Shown: positions 17,275-25,692 of the stretch, one piece after another | How positions within the stretch are numbered: position 1 is the first letter of the stretch | How the letters are laid out: every line of letters starts with the position of its first letter | DNA from: Krasilnikoviella flava | GTDB lineage: Bacteria; Actinomycetota; Actinomycetes; Actinomycetales; Cellulomonadaceae | Direction of reading: 5' to 3' | Length of the DNA: 64,000 nucleotides | NCBI RefSeq assembly: GCF_900167525.1 | Contig: NZ_FUZQ01000004.1 | Location: 430,747-494,746, forward strand | Program-made: the position numbers and the translations under genes | Notes under the pieces: model-generated | The model's input: only the letters and a program-made list of their open reading frames with translations | What the model was told of the DNA's origin: nothing | Database searches by the model: none

Positions 17275-18419
17275 GCCCGGCGGGCCGCCCGCGGCGTCCG
17301 GCTCAGCGCGCGGCTCGTCCGCTCCAGGTCACGCACGACGGCGCGGCGCAGCCGCGGCCCGAGCGGTCGCTCCACGAACCGGTGCACCAGGTAGGCGGCG
17401 CCCAGCATCACCGCGGTGACGAGCGCGAAGGTGACGCCGGCGGGCAGGTACGGGCTGGTCTTGGCGATGAGCCACTGGCCCCAGGAGGAGTGCAGCAGGT
17501 ACAGCGGGTAGGTGAGGGCGCCGACGAGGGTGAGCCATCGCCACGAGAGCCTGTCGAGGCGGGTGAGGGTGACGGCTGCGACCAGGACGAAGCAGGCCAG
17601 GATGGCGATCCAGTAGGTCTGCGGCCCGACCGTCACGTCGGTGCTGGTGGCGATGCGCAACGACTGGCTGCGGCCGGAGATCACCCCGGCGAGGGCGACG
17701 TTGAGCCCGAGGACGAGCCACAGCACGGGCGAGCGTCGCTCCTTGGTGAGCAGGAAGAGCACCATGCCGCCCGCGAACAGGGGCGCGTCGGTACCCACCA
17801 GGACCGTGGACCACAGCGTGCTGTCCGACTGGACGGCGACGGCCGCCACGACCGGCCAGACAGCGGCGAACGCGACGAGGCGGTTGCGTGTCATCCCCAG
17901 GGCGAGGAGGACGGCGACGAGCACGTAGAAGCGCAGCTCGGCCCAGAGCGTCCAGTACACCGACTCGACGTCCTGCACGCCGAAGGCCCGCTGGACCATC
18001 GTGAGGTTGGCCGCGGTCTCGGGGATCCCGACGTCCTTGTGACCCGGCGCCACGACCACGAGGAGCAGCACGACGGCCGCCACCGAGAGCCAGTACGCCG
18101 GGAACAACCGGCCGACGCGGGACGCCGCGAACGACCGCACGTCGCGTCCCCACGCGGACATGAGGATGACGAAGCCGCTGATCACGAAGAAGAGCTGCAC
18201 CCCGAACGACCCGAACGCGGCGATCGGCTGGAGGTTCGGGAACGAGTCCTCCGTCCGGGCTCCCCAGGCGGAGTGGTTCACCGCGACGTAGTGGTAGGCG
18301 ACCACCGCCATGGCGGCCAGGAAGCGCAGCCCGTCGAGGGCGGCGAGGCGCGGGCGGCCCGTGGCCGGAGCGGCGGCCCGCCCCGGGGCGAGGGCTAGGG
18401 TCGTTGTTGACTCGGTCAT
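17238..18419 (-). CDS. Acyltransferase 3 family membrane protein (OafA/YrhL type)
   Basis: A 393-residue multispanning membrane acyltransferase that would O-acylate surface glycans or other exported molecules. The family hallmark [17 protein letters not shown] near residue 27 has the catalytic-type His, and [10 protein letters not shown] (about residue 85) is the second conserved block. [18 protein letters not shown] follows. About ten membrane segments are predicted. ATG 18419 is the likely start; an ATG four codons upstream is also possible and neither has a clear Shine-Dalgarno sequence. It is divergent from peptide deformylase. Confidence 0.88.
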   Translation of the reverse strand: MTESTTTLALAPGRAAAPATGRPRLAALDGLRFLAAMAVVAYHYVAVNHSAWGARTEDSFPNLQPIAAFGSFGVQLFFVISGFVILMSAWGRDVRSFAASRVGRLFPAYWLSVAAVVLLLVVVAPGHKDVGIPETAANLTMVQRAFGVQDVESVYWTLWAELRFYVLVAVLLALGMTRNRLVAFAAVWPVVAAVAVQSDSTLWSTVLVGTDAPLFAGGMVLFLLTKERRSPVLWLVLGLNVALAGVISGRSQSLRIATSTDVTVGPQTYWIAILACFVLVAAVTLTRLDRLSWRWLTLVGALTYPLYLLHSSWGQWLIAKTSPYLPAGVTFALVTAVMLGAAYLVHRFVERPLGPRLRRAVVRDLERTSRALSRTPRAARRAQAPEPDAVSSR

Positions 18420-18500
18420 CCGTTGCAGCATCGTTGGGCACGTTATCAAACCGTGATAATCGGCGTCGTCGGGTGTTCGCGACGTGGGAGAATGCGGGCC

Positions 18501-18986
18501 ATGGCGATGCGAGAGATCCGGGTGCTGCCCGACCCCGTGCTGCGCACACCCTGCGACGAGATCACCACCGTCGACGACCGGGTCCGCTCCCTCGTGGAGG
18601 ACCTCGTGGAGACCGTCGACTCCGACGGCCGAGCAGGTCTCGCGGCCAACCAGATCGGCGTGAACCTGCGCGCGTTCTCCTGGAACGTCGACGACGAGAT
18701 CGGCTACGTGCTCAACCCGCGGATCGTCGAGCTCTCGGAAGAGACGCAGGACGGCGACGAGGGCTGCCTGTCCGTGCCAGGGCTCTGGTACCCCACCACG
18801 CGCGCCTGGTACGCACGCGTGGTCGGCACGGACGTCGACGGCAACGAGCTCGTGGTCGAGGGCACGGGCCTCATGGCGCGCTGCCTGCAGCACGAGTGCG
18901 ACCACCTGGACGGCAAGCTCTACCTGGACCGCCTCGAGCGCACCGTGCGCAAGAAGGCCATGCGGGAGTTGCGCGAACGACTCTGA
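18501..18986 (+). CDS. def: Peptide deformylase
   Basis: A 161-residue metalloenzyme that removes the formyl group from nascent N-terminal formyl-methionine. All three family motifs are present: GLAANQIG near residue 46, EGCLS near 87 with the metal-ligand Cys, and HECDH near 131 with the two metal His and catalytic Glu. ATG 18501 has GGAG ten bases upstream. Two nearby in-frame ATGs (18492, 18507) are alternatives. It is divergent from the acyltransferase gene and may be one of several deformylases in the genome. Confidence 0.95.
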   Translation: MAMREIRVLPDPVLRTPCDEITTVDDRVRSLVEDLVETVDSDGRAGLAANQIGVNLRAFSWNVDDEIGYVLNPRIVELSEETQDGDEGCLSVPGLWYPTTRAWYARVVGTDVDGNELVVEGTGLMARCLQHECDHLDGKLYLDRLERTVRKKAMRELRERL

Positions 18987-19158
18987 GTTCCTCAAGGGGG
19001 GCTCAAGAGAAGTGCTCGAGTCTGCGTTTCCTCTCGCACGGCGGCCCGGCATCGGGCAGGATGTGTCAAGACGACACACCGTCGGAGCTCGTGTACCAGC
19101 AGGCCTGCCCGGTTCGAGGACGTTGGGGAAGACGGACCTCGGAACCAGGGAGGACAAC

Positions 19159-19659
19159 ATGGCTGGTGCGATCACCCGCGGTGTGCTGTTCGTGCACTCG
19201 GCCCCTCGTGCGCTCTGCCCTCACCTCGAGTGGGCGGCGGGCAACGTGCTCGGAGGGCGCGTGTCGCTGGACTGGACACCCCAGCCGGCGGGGCGCGGCC
19301 TTTTCCGTGCCGAGTACTCGTGGCAGGGCGCCCAGGGAACGGGCGCCCGGATGGCCTCTGCCCTGCGGGGCTGGGACCACCTGCGTTACGAGGTGACGGA
19401 GGAGGCGAGCCACGGCGCCGACGGCGCCCGCTGGTCTCACACCCCCGACCTCGGCATCTTCCACGCCATGACGGACGTGCACGGCAACGTCGTCGTCCCG
19501 GAGGACCGCGTCCGGACGGCGCTGGAGTCCGCGCACGACGGTCGTGGCGTGCGCGAGGCGCTCGACCTCGCCCTCGGCACGGCGTGGGACGACGAGCTCG
19601 AGCCGTTCCGATACGCCGGCGCCGGTGCCCCCGTGCGCTGGCTGCACCGCGTGGGCTGA
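19159..19659 (+). CDS. DUF3145 domain-containing protein
   Basis: A 166-residue protein of the actinobacterial family DUF3145. It starts MAGAITRGVLFVHSAPRALC and has SLDWTPQPAG and the central SWQGAQGTGARMASALRGW. The fold has no assigned function. ATG 19159 is preceded by AGGGAGGA at 19147-19154. In many actinobacteria this gene sits beside the fatty-acid synthase cluster, as here, where it is convergent with fabF. That conserved placement is the only functional clue. Confidence 0.85.
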   Translation: MAGAITRGVLFVHSAPRALCPHLEWAAGNVLGGRVSLDWTPQPAGRGLFRAEYSWQGAQGTGARMASALRGWDHLRYEVTEEASHGADGARWSHTPDLGIFHAMTDVHGNVVVPEDRVRTALESAHDGRGVREALDLALGTAWDDELEPFRYAGAGAPVRWLHRVG

Positions 19660-19664
19660 GCCAG

Positions 19665-19720
19665 AACGGCGGTTGCGTCGGTCGAGACCCCGTGGGGCGT
19701 CGACCGCCGCAACCGCCGTT
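19665..19720. terminator. Hairpin terminator between DUF3145 gene and fabF
   Basis: AACGGCGGTTGC (19665-19676) and GCAACCGCCGTT (19709-19720) are a perfect 12-bp inverted repeat. The inner part contains a second dyad (GGTCGAGACCCC with GGGGCGTCGACC), giving a long stem. It lies between convergent genes and should end transcription in both directions. Confidence 0.7.
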
Positions 19721-19741
19721 CGCGTGCCTGCGGGCAGACCG

Positions 19742-20995
19742 TCAGGCGCTCGTGACCGTGAGGGCGACGTTGTGCCCGCCGAAGCCGAACGAGTTGTTGA
19801 GCGCCACGATGTCGCCGTCGGGCAGCTTCTCCGGGGTCGAGCGCACCAGGGGCACCTGGAGCTCGGGGTCCGGGTTCTCCACGTTGATCGTGGGCGGGGC
19901 GAGGCGGTCGTGCACCGCCTTGATGGTGAAGATCGTCTCGAGCGCGCCGGCGCCGCCCAGCAGGTGGCCGGTCATGGACTTGGTGGCCGAGAGCCGCACG
20001 TGGTCGGCCTCGCCGCCCATGAGGGTGCGGATCGACGCGGTCTCGGTGAGGTCGCCCACCTTGGTGGAGGTGGCGTGCGCGTTGACGTGCACGACGTCGC
20101 GCGACGTCACGCCCGCGTCCTCGAGCGACCGCCGCATGGCGGAGACCTGCCCGGTGCCCTCAGGGTCCGGGGAGGTGATGTGGTACGCGTCCGCGGACAG
20201 GCCGACGCCGGCGATCTTCGCGTAGACGCGTGCGCCGCGGGCGGCAGCGTGCTCGGCGCTCTCGAGCACCACGATCGCGGCGCCCTCGCCGATGACGAAG
20301 CCGTCGCGGTCGATGTCGTACGGGCGCGAGGCGCCCTGCGGGTCGTCGTTGCGCAGCGACAGCGTCCGCGACGCGGCGAACGCTGCGATGGGCATCGGGT
20401 GGATCGTCGCCTCGGTGCCGCCGCACACGACGACGTCCGCGCGGCCGGCGCGGATCATGTCGACGCCGTAGCCGATCGCCTCGGCGCCCGACGCGCAGGC
20501 GGAGACGAGGGCGTGGGCCCCGGCCTTGGCGCCGAACTCGAGCGACACGTACGCGGCGGGGGAGTTGGGCATGAGCATCGGCACGGTCATGGGGAGCATG
20601 CGGCGGGCGCCGCGCTCCTTGAGGGTGTCCCAGCCGTCGAGAGTGGTCCAGATGCCGCCGATGCCGGAGGAGACCACGGCGCCGAGCCGCTCGCCGTCGA
20701 CCTCCGGGGCGCCGGCGTCCTGCCAGGCCTCGCGGGCCGCGACCATCGCGTACTGCGTGGACGGGTCCATCCGCTTGGTCTCGGGCCGGGACAGGACCTG
20801 GTCGGGGGTGACCTTGATGGTGGCGGCGAACGTGACGGGGATCTCGTACTTCTCGGCCCAGTCGTTGTCGAGGGTGCGCGCGCCCGACTCTCCCGCGAGG
20901 GCGGCAGCCCAGGTGCTGGGGGCGTCGCCACCGAGAGGGGTGGTGGCGCCGAGGCCGGTGACGACGACGTCGCGCGAGGCGGGTGCGGCAGTCAT
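19742..20995 (-). CDS. fabF: 3-oxoacyl-[acyl-carrier-protein] synthase II (FabF)
   Basis: A 417-residue condensing enzyme that extends acyl-ACP with malonyl-ACP. It shows the KAS II pattern: nucleophile Cys167 in [11 protein letters not shown], the His of NAHATST and the His of GHLLGGAGA, with the C-terminal [13 protein letters not shown] 20995 has an AGGAG Shine-Dalgarno sequence. It is the last gene of fabD-fabH-acpP-fabF. Variation at GSGIGG and the N-terminal [13 protein letters not shown] are normal for actinobacterial FabF. Confidence 0.97.
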   Translation of the reverse strand: MTAAPASRDVVVTGLGATTPLGGDAPSTWAAALAGESGARTLDNDWAEKYEIPVTFAATIKVTPDQVLSRPETKRMDPSTQYAMVAAREAWQDAGAPEVDGERLGAVVSSGIGGIWTTLDGWDTLKERGARRMLPMTVPMLMPNSPAAYVSLEFGAKAGAHALVSACASGAEAIGYGVDMIRAGRADVVVCGGTEATIHPMPIAAFAASRTLSLRNDDPQGASRPYDIDRDGFVIGEGAAIVVLESAEHAAARGARVYAKIAGVGLSADAYHITSPDPEGTGQVSAMRRSLEDAGVTSRDVVHVNAHATSTKVGDLTETASIRTLMGGEADHVRLSATKSMTGHLLGGAGALETIFTIKAVHDRLAPPTINVENPDPELQVPLVRSTPEKLPDGDIVALNNSFGFGGHNVALTVTSA

Positions 20996-21098
20996 GGGTG
21001 GGTCACTCCTGAGGTGAGAGCGGGTACGGGTGGTCCAGGTTGCCGGGCGGGCCGGGGTCACCGGCCCGCCCGCGCGGCGGGGCGAGCGCCCCGCGGCG

Positions 21099-21350
21099 TC
21101 ATGCGGCCTGTGCACCCTCGATGTACGAGACGGCGTCGCCGACCGTGGTGAGGTTCTTGACCTCGTCGTCGGGGATGCGGACGCCGAACTTGTCCTCGGC
21201 GTGGGTCACGATCGTCATCATCGACAGCGAGTCGATGTCGAGGTCGTCGGTGAACGACTTCTCCGACACGACGGCGTCGGTCGGCAGACCGGTCTCCTCG
21301 GCGACGATCTCGGCAAGACCCTCGAGGATCTCCTGGGAGGTGTAAGCCAT
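21099..21350 (-). CDS. acpP: Acyl carrier protein
   Basis: An 83-residue acyl carrier protein. The phosphopantetheine attachment Ser is S41 in DIDSLSMM, a variant of the usual DSLD motif with Ser-Met after Leu. The protein is acidic and all-helical, ending EGAQAA. ATG 21350 is preceded by AAGGAGAG. It lies between fabH and fabF and supplies the carrier for the cluster's synthases. Confidence 0.96.
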   Translation of the reverse strand: MAYTSQEILEGLAEIVAEETGLPTDAVVSEKSFTDDLDIDSLSMMTIVTHAEDKFGVRIPDDEVKNLTTVGDAVSYIEGAQAA

Positions 21351-21478
21351 GGGGTGCGTCTCTCCTTGAAACGGGGTACCGGCCGTCCGGCACCGTGGGG
21401 TGTTGCGGTGCGATTGTCCCGCACCATGGGGGTCGGTCACGACCCCGGGCGACCGAACGCCCGGGCCCGCACCAGAAG

Positions 21479-22492
21479 CTAGGGCAGCACCACAACCTGC
21501 GCGGCGTAGACGAGCCCCGCGCCGAAGCCGATCTGCAGGGCCAGGTCGCCGGAGCGGGCCTGCCCCTCGGCAAGCAGGCGCTCGGTGGCCAGCGGGATCG
21601 ACGCCGCCGACGTGTTGCCGGTGTCGGCGATGTCACGTGCTACGACGACGCTCTCCGGCAGCTGGAGCTGCTTGACGAGCTGGTCGATGATGCGCATGTT
21701 CGCCTGGTGCGGCACGAAGACCTGGACGTCGTCGGGCTCCACGCCCGCCTCCGCCATGGCCTTTGCCGCGATCGGGGCCATCTGGAAGCCGGCCCACTTG
21801 AAGACGGTCGGGCCGTCCTGGCGGAGCGTCGGCCAGCCGGCCATGGGCTCCGTCCGCAGGTCGGACCAGGCGCGCGTCTGGGAGATGGCCTGCGACTTCG
21901 CGCCGTCCGAGCCCCAGACCGTCGGTCCGATGCCCGGGATGTCCGAGGGGCCGACCACGGCCGCGCCCGCGCCGTCGCCCAGCAGGAACGAGATGGAGCG
22001 GTCGGTCGGGTCGACGAAGTCCGACATCTTCTCGGCGCCGATCACCAGCACGTGCCGCGCGGCGCCCGACCGCACGAGGGCGTCCGCCTGGCCGATGCCG
22101 TAGGCGTAGCCGGCGCAGGCGGCCGAGACGTCGTAGGCCGCGGCCGGGGTGGCACCGAGGCGCTCCGCGAGCACCGCCGCGCCCGCGGGGGTCTGGTGGA
22201 AGTACGTCACCGTGGACAGGATCACGACGTCGACGTCCGCGCCGGTGAGGCCGGCCGCGTCGAGCGCCTTGCGCGCCGCCGCCTCCGCCAGGTCCAGCAC
22301 GTCGACCTCCGCGCGGGCGTACCGGCGCGTGACGATGCCCGTGCGCTGGCGGATCCACTCGTCCGAGGAGTCGATCGGCCCGGCGACGTCGTCGTTCGTC
22401 ACGACGCGATCGCCGCGCTCGCCGGCGATCGCCAGGATCCGCGAGTACCGGACCGGCTCGGCCTGGCGGAGCGTGCGGCGCTCCGTCGTCAC
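21479..22492 (-). CDS. fabH: 3-oxoacyl-[acyl-carrier-protein] synthase III (FabH)
   Basis: A 337-residue initiating synthase that condenses acyl-CoA with malonyl-ACP. The Cys-His-Asn triad is C126 in SAACAGYAYG, H262 in VPHQANMRI and N293 in DTGNTSAASIP. DEWIRQRTGI near residue 45 is also typical. In actinobacteria FabH usually selects branched or short acyl-CoA starters. The GTG at 22492 overlaps the fabD stop by four bases (GTGA), so the two are translationally coupled. Confidence 0.97.
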   Translation of the reverse strand: MTTERRTLRQAEPVRYSRILAIAGERGDRVVTNDDVAGPIDSSDEWIRQRTGIVTRRYARAEVDVLDLAEAAARKALDAAGLTGADVDVVILSTVTYFHQTPAGAAVLAERLGATPAAAYDVSAACAGYAYGIGQADALVRSGAARHVLVIGAEKMSDFVDPTDRSISFLLGDGAGAAVVGPSDIPGIGPTVWGSDGAKSQAISQTRAWSDLRTEPMAGWPTLRQDGPTVFKWAGFQMAPIAAKAMAEAGVEPDDVQVFVPHQANMRIIDQLVKQLQLPESVVVARDIADTGNTSAASIPLATERLLAEGQARSGDLALQIGFGAGLVYAAQVVVLP

Positions 22493-23469
22493 GCGGAGGC
22501 CTCCGCGCCGCTCGCGACCGAGTGGCGCGCGATGAGGTCGCGCGCGGCCTCGACGTCGTCCGGGGACTTCACGGCGACCGACTCGACGCCCTTGAGCGCG
22601 CGCTTGGCCAGGCCGGTGAGGACGCCGCCGGGGGCGAGCTCGAGGATGCCGGTCACGCCGCGCTCCGCGAGCGTCGCCTGGCACAGGTCCCAGCGCACCG
22701 GGGCGGTCACCTGGGCGACGAGGCGGGCCAGCACCTCCGTGGCCGTGCCGTGCCCGTGCGAGCCCGGCGCGAGCACGTCGTAGGAGGCGCCGTCGGCGTC
22801 CGAGAGCAGCGGCAGGCGCGGGTCGGTCGCGAGCCAGCCGGTGGCGACCTGCTCGAAGGCGACCCGGGCCGACTCCATGAACGGGGTGTGGAACGCCCCC
22901 GCGACCTGCAGGGGAATCACCCGGGCGCGGGTCGGCGGGTCGGCGGCCAGCGCCGCGAGGCGCTCGAGGTCGCCGGCGGCGACGACCTGGCCACCGCCGT
23001 TGACGTTGGCCGGGAACAGGCCGGCCGCCTCGATCGAGGCCAGGACCTCGTCGGGGTCGCCGCCCACGACGGCGCTCATGCCGGACGGCGCGGCCGCGGC
23101 GGCCTCCGCCATCGCCCGCGCACGGTGGGAGACCAGCCCGACGGCCCCGGCGTCGTCGAGCGCCCCCGCGACGGCCGCGGCGCTGAGCTCGCCGACCGAG
23201 TGGCCCGCGGTGACGTCCACGACGTCGGTCGTAGGCCGCCCGTCGAGGATCGCGCGCAGGGCGAGCAGCGACGAGGAGACGATCAGCGGCTGGGCCACGG
23301 CGGTGTCGCGGATCGTGTCCGCGTCCGACGTCGTCCCGTGCTGGGCGAGATCGGTCCCGGCCGCGGCCGAGAAGGAGTCGAGCAGGTCGGCGGTGCCGGG
23401 CAGCTCCAGCCAGGGGCTGAGCATCCCGGGGGTCTGAGAGCCCTGTCCAGGGCAGACGACGGCGAGCAC
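22489..23469 (-). CDS. fabD: Malonyl-CoA:ACP transacylase (FabD)
   Basis: A 326-residue transacylase that loads malonate on ACP. PGQGSQTPGM lies at the N terminus, and the nucleophile Ser91 is in AGHSVGE. The His of GAFHTPFM is the catalytic partner. The GTG at 23469 begins the first conserved strand (VLAVVCPGQG). It is the first structural gene of the cluster. The 127-base gap to the upstream regulator is where its promoter should lie. Confidence 0.96.
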   Translation of the reverse strand: MLAVVCPGQGSQTPGMLSPWLELPGTADLLDSFSAAAGTDLAQHGTTSDADTIRDTAVAQPLIVSSSLLALRAILDGRPTTDVVDVTAGHSVGELSAAAVAGALDDAGAVGLVSHRARAMAEAAAAAPSGMSAVVGGDPDEVLASIEAAGLFPANVNGGGQVVAAGDLERLAALAADPPTRARVIPLQVAGAFHTPFMESARVAFEQVATGWLATDPRLPLLSDADGASYDVLAPGSHGHGTATEVLARLVAQVTAPVRWDLCQATLAERGVTGILELAPGGVLTGLAKRALKGVESVAVKSPDDVEAARDLIARHSVASGAEASA

Positions 23470-23596
23470 GTGCCCACGGTGCCACCCCGCGCGGGGGACG
23501 CGTCGTCGCGACCCGCACGAACCTGGCGGAAGGCGATTGTGGGATTCCTCCAAGCCGGGCGTCGGTCGAGCTCGTCGGGACGGGGTTCCGGCACGC

Positions 23597-24835
23597 TCAG
23601 CCGGCGGCGGCGTCCCCCTCCAGCTGACCGAGGGCCAGGGCGATCTGCAGCACGAACGACTCGCGGGCGTCGAGCGGGTCCCAGCCGGTGATCTCGGAGA
23701 CCTTGCGCAGGCGGTACCTGACCGTGTTGGGGTGCACGTACAGACGGCGGGCGGCAGCCTCGAGCGAGCGGCCGGTGCCGAGGTACGCGGACAGGGTCTC
23801 GAGCACCGAGCCGGAGGCCTCCTGCAGCGGTCGGAACGCCTGGGCGACGAGGGTGCGGCGCGCGGTGACGTCCCCCGTGAGCACGCGCTCCGGGAGGATC
23901 TCGTCGGCGAGGACCGGGCGGGGGGCCTGGGGCCACGCCGGCGCCGCGGCCAGCCCCGCGAGCGCGGCGGCCGCCGAGGCCGCGGCGTCGGACACGTCGG
24001 GCACGACGCCGCCGATGACCACCGGGCCGGGGCCGAACCGGTCGAGCAGCGACGTCGCGGCCGTGACGAGGTCGCCCTCCCCGCCCAGCACGAGGACCAG
24101 CCGGTCGCCATGGATGCCGACCAGGGCGTCACCGGCCGCCCGTCGCGCCAGGCGCCGCAGCTCGGCCGTGCGGACGTCGTCGAGCCGCGTCGTCGCCTCG
24201 CCGACCATCACGAGCGCCTGGCCGCGGCCGCTCCAGCCGAGCGCCGAGACGCGGGAGCGGAGCGAGTCGTCGCCGTCGCCGCGCACCAGGGCGTCCACGA
24301 CGAGGGCCTCGAGGCGGGCGTCCCACGCGCCACGGACCTCCGCCGCACGGGCGTAGACCTCGGCGGCGGAGAACGCGATCTCGCGGGAGTAGCGCAACAC
24401 CGCCTCCCGCAGCTCGCGCTCGTACCCGGGGGCCGCGATCTCGTCGGAGTGCTGCTCGACGACGTCGACCATGAGGCGCACGAGCTGCAGCGTGTGCTGC
24501 AGGGAGATCGACCGCGTCAGCTCGGGCGGGGCCGCGGCGAACATCTCGCCGACGCCGTGCGGCGTCGGCGTGGGCTCGGCGAACCAGCTCACGAACGCGT
24601 TGATGCCGGACTGCGCCACCAGGGCCACGTACGACCGGTCCTCCGCCGGGAGCTGCCGGTACCAGTGCACCTCCTCGTCGAGGCGCCGCATCGCGGTGGA
24701 CGTGAGCAGACCGAGGCCCTCGCGCACCCGTTGCACGTTCTCGCCGCGGGAGACGGGGGTGCCGTCCGCCGCGGGACCGTCCTCGGGAACGGGGGTCCCG
24801 TCGGTCGCGGAGGTCCGGGTGCCGCTGGTCGTCAT
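23597..24835 (-). CDS. fasR: PucR-type regulator of fatty acid synthesis (FasR-like)
   Basis: A 412-residue regulator. The C-terminal HTH is of the PucR type: TLSAYLGTGRSLEAAARRLYVHPNTVRYRLRK at about residues 358-390. The middle domain is a GGDEF-like sensor region (DALVGIHGDRLVLVLGGEG). In Streptomyces coelicolor the gene in this position, just before fabD, encodes FasR, an activator of the fab operon; I transfer that role by family and position. The acyl ligand is not known from sequence. The start at ATG 24835 has no strong Shine-Dalgarno sequence. Confidence 0.85.
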   Translation of the reverse strand: MTTSGTRTSATDGTPVPEDGPAADGTPVSRGENVQRVREGLGLLTSTAMRRLDEEVHWYRQLPAEDRSYVALVAQSGINAFVSWFAEPTPTPHGVGEMFAAAPPELTRSISLQHTLQLVRLMVDVVEQHSDEIAAPGYERELREAVLRYSREIAFSAAEVYARAAEVRGAWDARLEALVVDALVRGDGDDSLRSRVSALGWSGRGQALVMVGEATTRLDDVRTAELRRLARRAAGDALVGIHGDRLVLVLGGEGDLVTAATSLLDRFGPGPVVIGGVVPDVSDAAASAAAALAGLAAAPAWPQAPRPVLADEILPERVLTGDVTARRTLVAQAFRPLQEASGSVLETLSAYLGTGRSLEAAARRLYVHPNTVRYRLRKVSEITGWDPLDARESFVLQIALALGQLEGDAAAG

Positions 24836-24934
24836 GGGTCGAGGATACGGGCGCGGTTGTGGGGAGTGCACAAACGCCCGGCGGGCCGGGCCCGCGCCCG
24901 GTCGCGGTAGACGTCATTGGATAGTGTCGGTCCC

Positions 24935-25609
24935 ATGGCCCTCATGCCCCGGCTCCGGCAGCTGCTGCGACGGCCGTTCTCCGCGTCCACGGTGGCGGCG
25001 CGCCGTCCGTCGCCCTCGCAGGAGCGCAGGGACACCCGTCCGGAGGACGCGCTGCGGGCCATCCTCACCGACGACCCCAACGACGCGACGGCGTTCCACG
25101 CCCTGGCGGAGATCGTGCGTCGGCGCGCCGCCGAGTCGCCGAACCCCGAGGACCCGCTGACGGCCCCGCAGGACGAGGCGGCTCAGCAGCGCGCCGCCGA
25201 CCTGGCCGTGTGGTCCCTCGCCGAGGAGCTCGCCGGCCACCCGCGCGGATGGCGCCCCCTGCTGGAGCTCGGGCGGCTGTCCGTCGCGGACGACCCGGAG
25301 GGCGCCGCCCGCCGGCTCGCCACCGCGGCCGAGCGCGACCCCAGCGGCGAGGCCCTCGCCGAGGCGCTGGCGATCCTGCGCGGGGCCGCCATGCCCACCG
25401 AAGCCCTCGGACTCGGCACCGGGCACTGGCGTGCGCGCGAGCACACGCCCGAGGTGGGGCACCACCTCGTGCTGGCCGCGCTCGAGGCCGACCGGGTCGG
25501 CGAGGCCCGCCAGCACCTGGAGTCGCTCGCGCTGCACCCCGGCACCGAGGAGCTACGGGCGGAGCTGGAGCGTGTCGTCGCCGCCCGGGAGCAGACCTCG
25601 CCGACGTAG
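24935..25609 (+). CDS. TPR-like helical protein of unknown function
   Basis: A 224-residue, mostly helical, alanine- and arginine-rich protein. It has no catalytic motif. DPNDATAFHALAEIV (about residue 45), the GWRPLLELGRLSVADDPEGAARRLATAAERDP segment and VGEARQHLESLALHPGTEELRAEL look like degenerate tetratricopeptide units. The N-terminal 30 residues are basic. It starts at ATG 24935 close to a possible -10 (GATAGTGT), so transcription may be leaderless or nearly so. It is divergent from fasR and followed by a strong hairpin. Confidence 0.75.
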   Translation: MALMPRLRQLLRRPFSASTVAARRPSPSQERRDTRPEDALRAILTDDPNDATAFHALAEIVRRRAAESPNPEDPLTAPQDEAAQQRAADLAVWSLAEELAGHPRGWRPLLELGRLSVADDPEGAARRLATAAERDPSGEALAEALAILRGAAMPTEALGLGTGHWRAREHTPEVGHHLVLAALEADRVGEARQHLESLALHPGTEELRAELERVVAAREQTSPT

Positions 25610-25635
25610 TCCGCCCGGTGCGGTCCCGCGCAGCA

Positions 25636-25669
25636 CGAAGGCCCCGAGCCGCACGGCTCGGGGCCTTCG
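25636..25669. terminator. Bidirectional hairpin terminator
   Basis: CGAAGGCCCCGAGCC (25636-25650) and GGCTCGGGGCCTTCG (25655-25669) form a perfect 15-bp stem with a four-base loop. The element sits between the stop of the TPR-like gene and the stop of aceE, which are convergent, so it should terminate both. Confidence 0.8.
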
Positions 25670-25692
25670 GCCTGCGCTGTGGCGGGTCGACG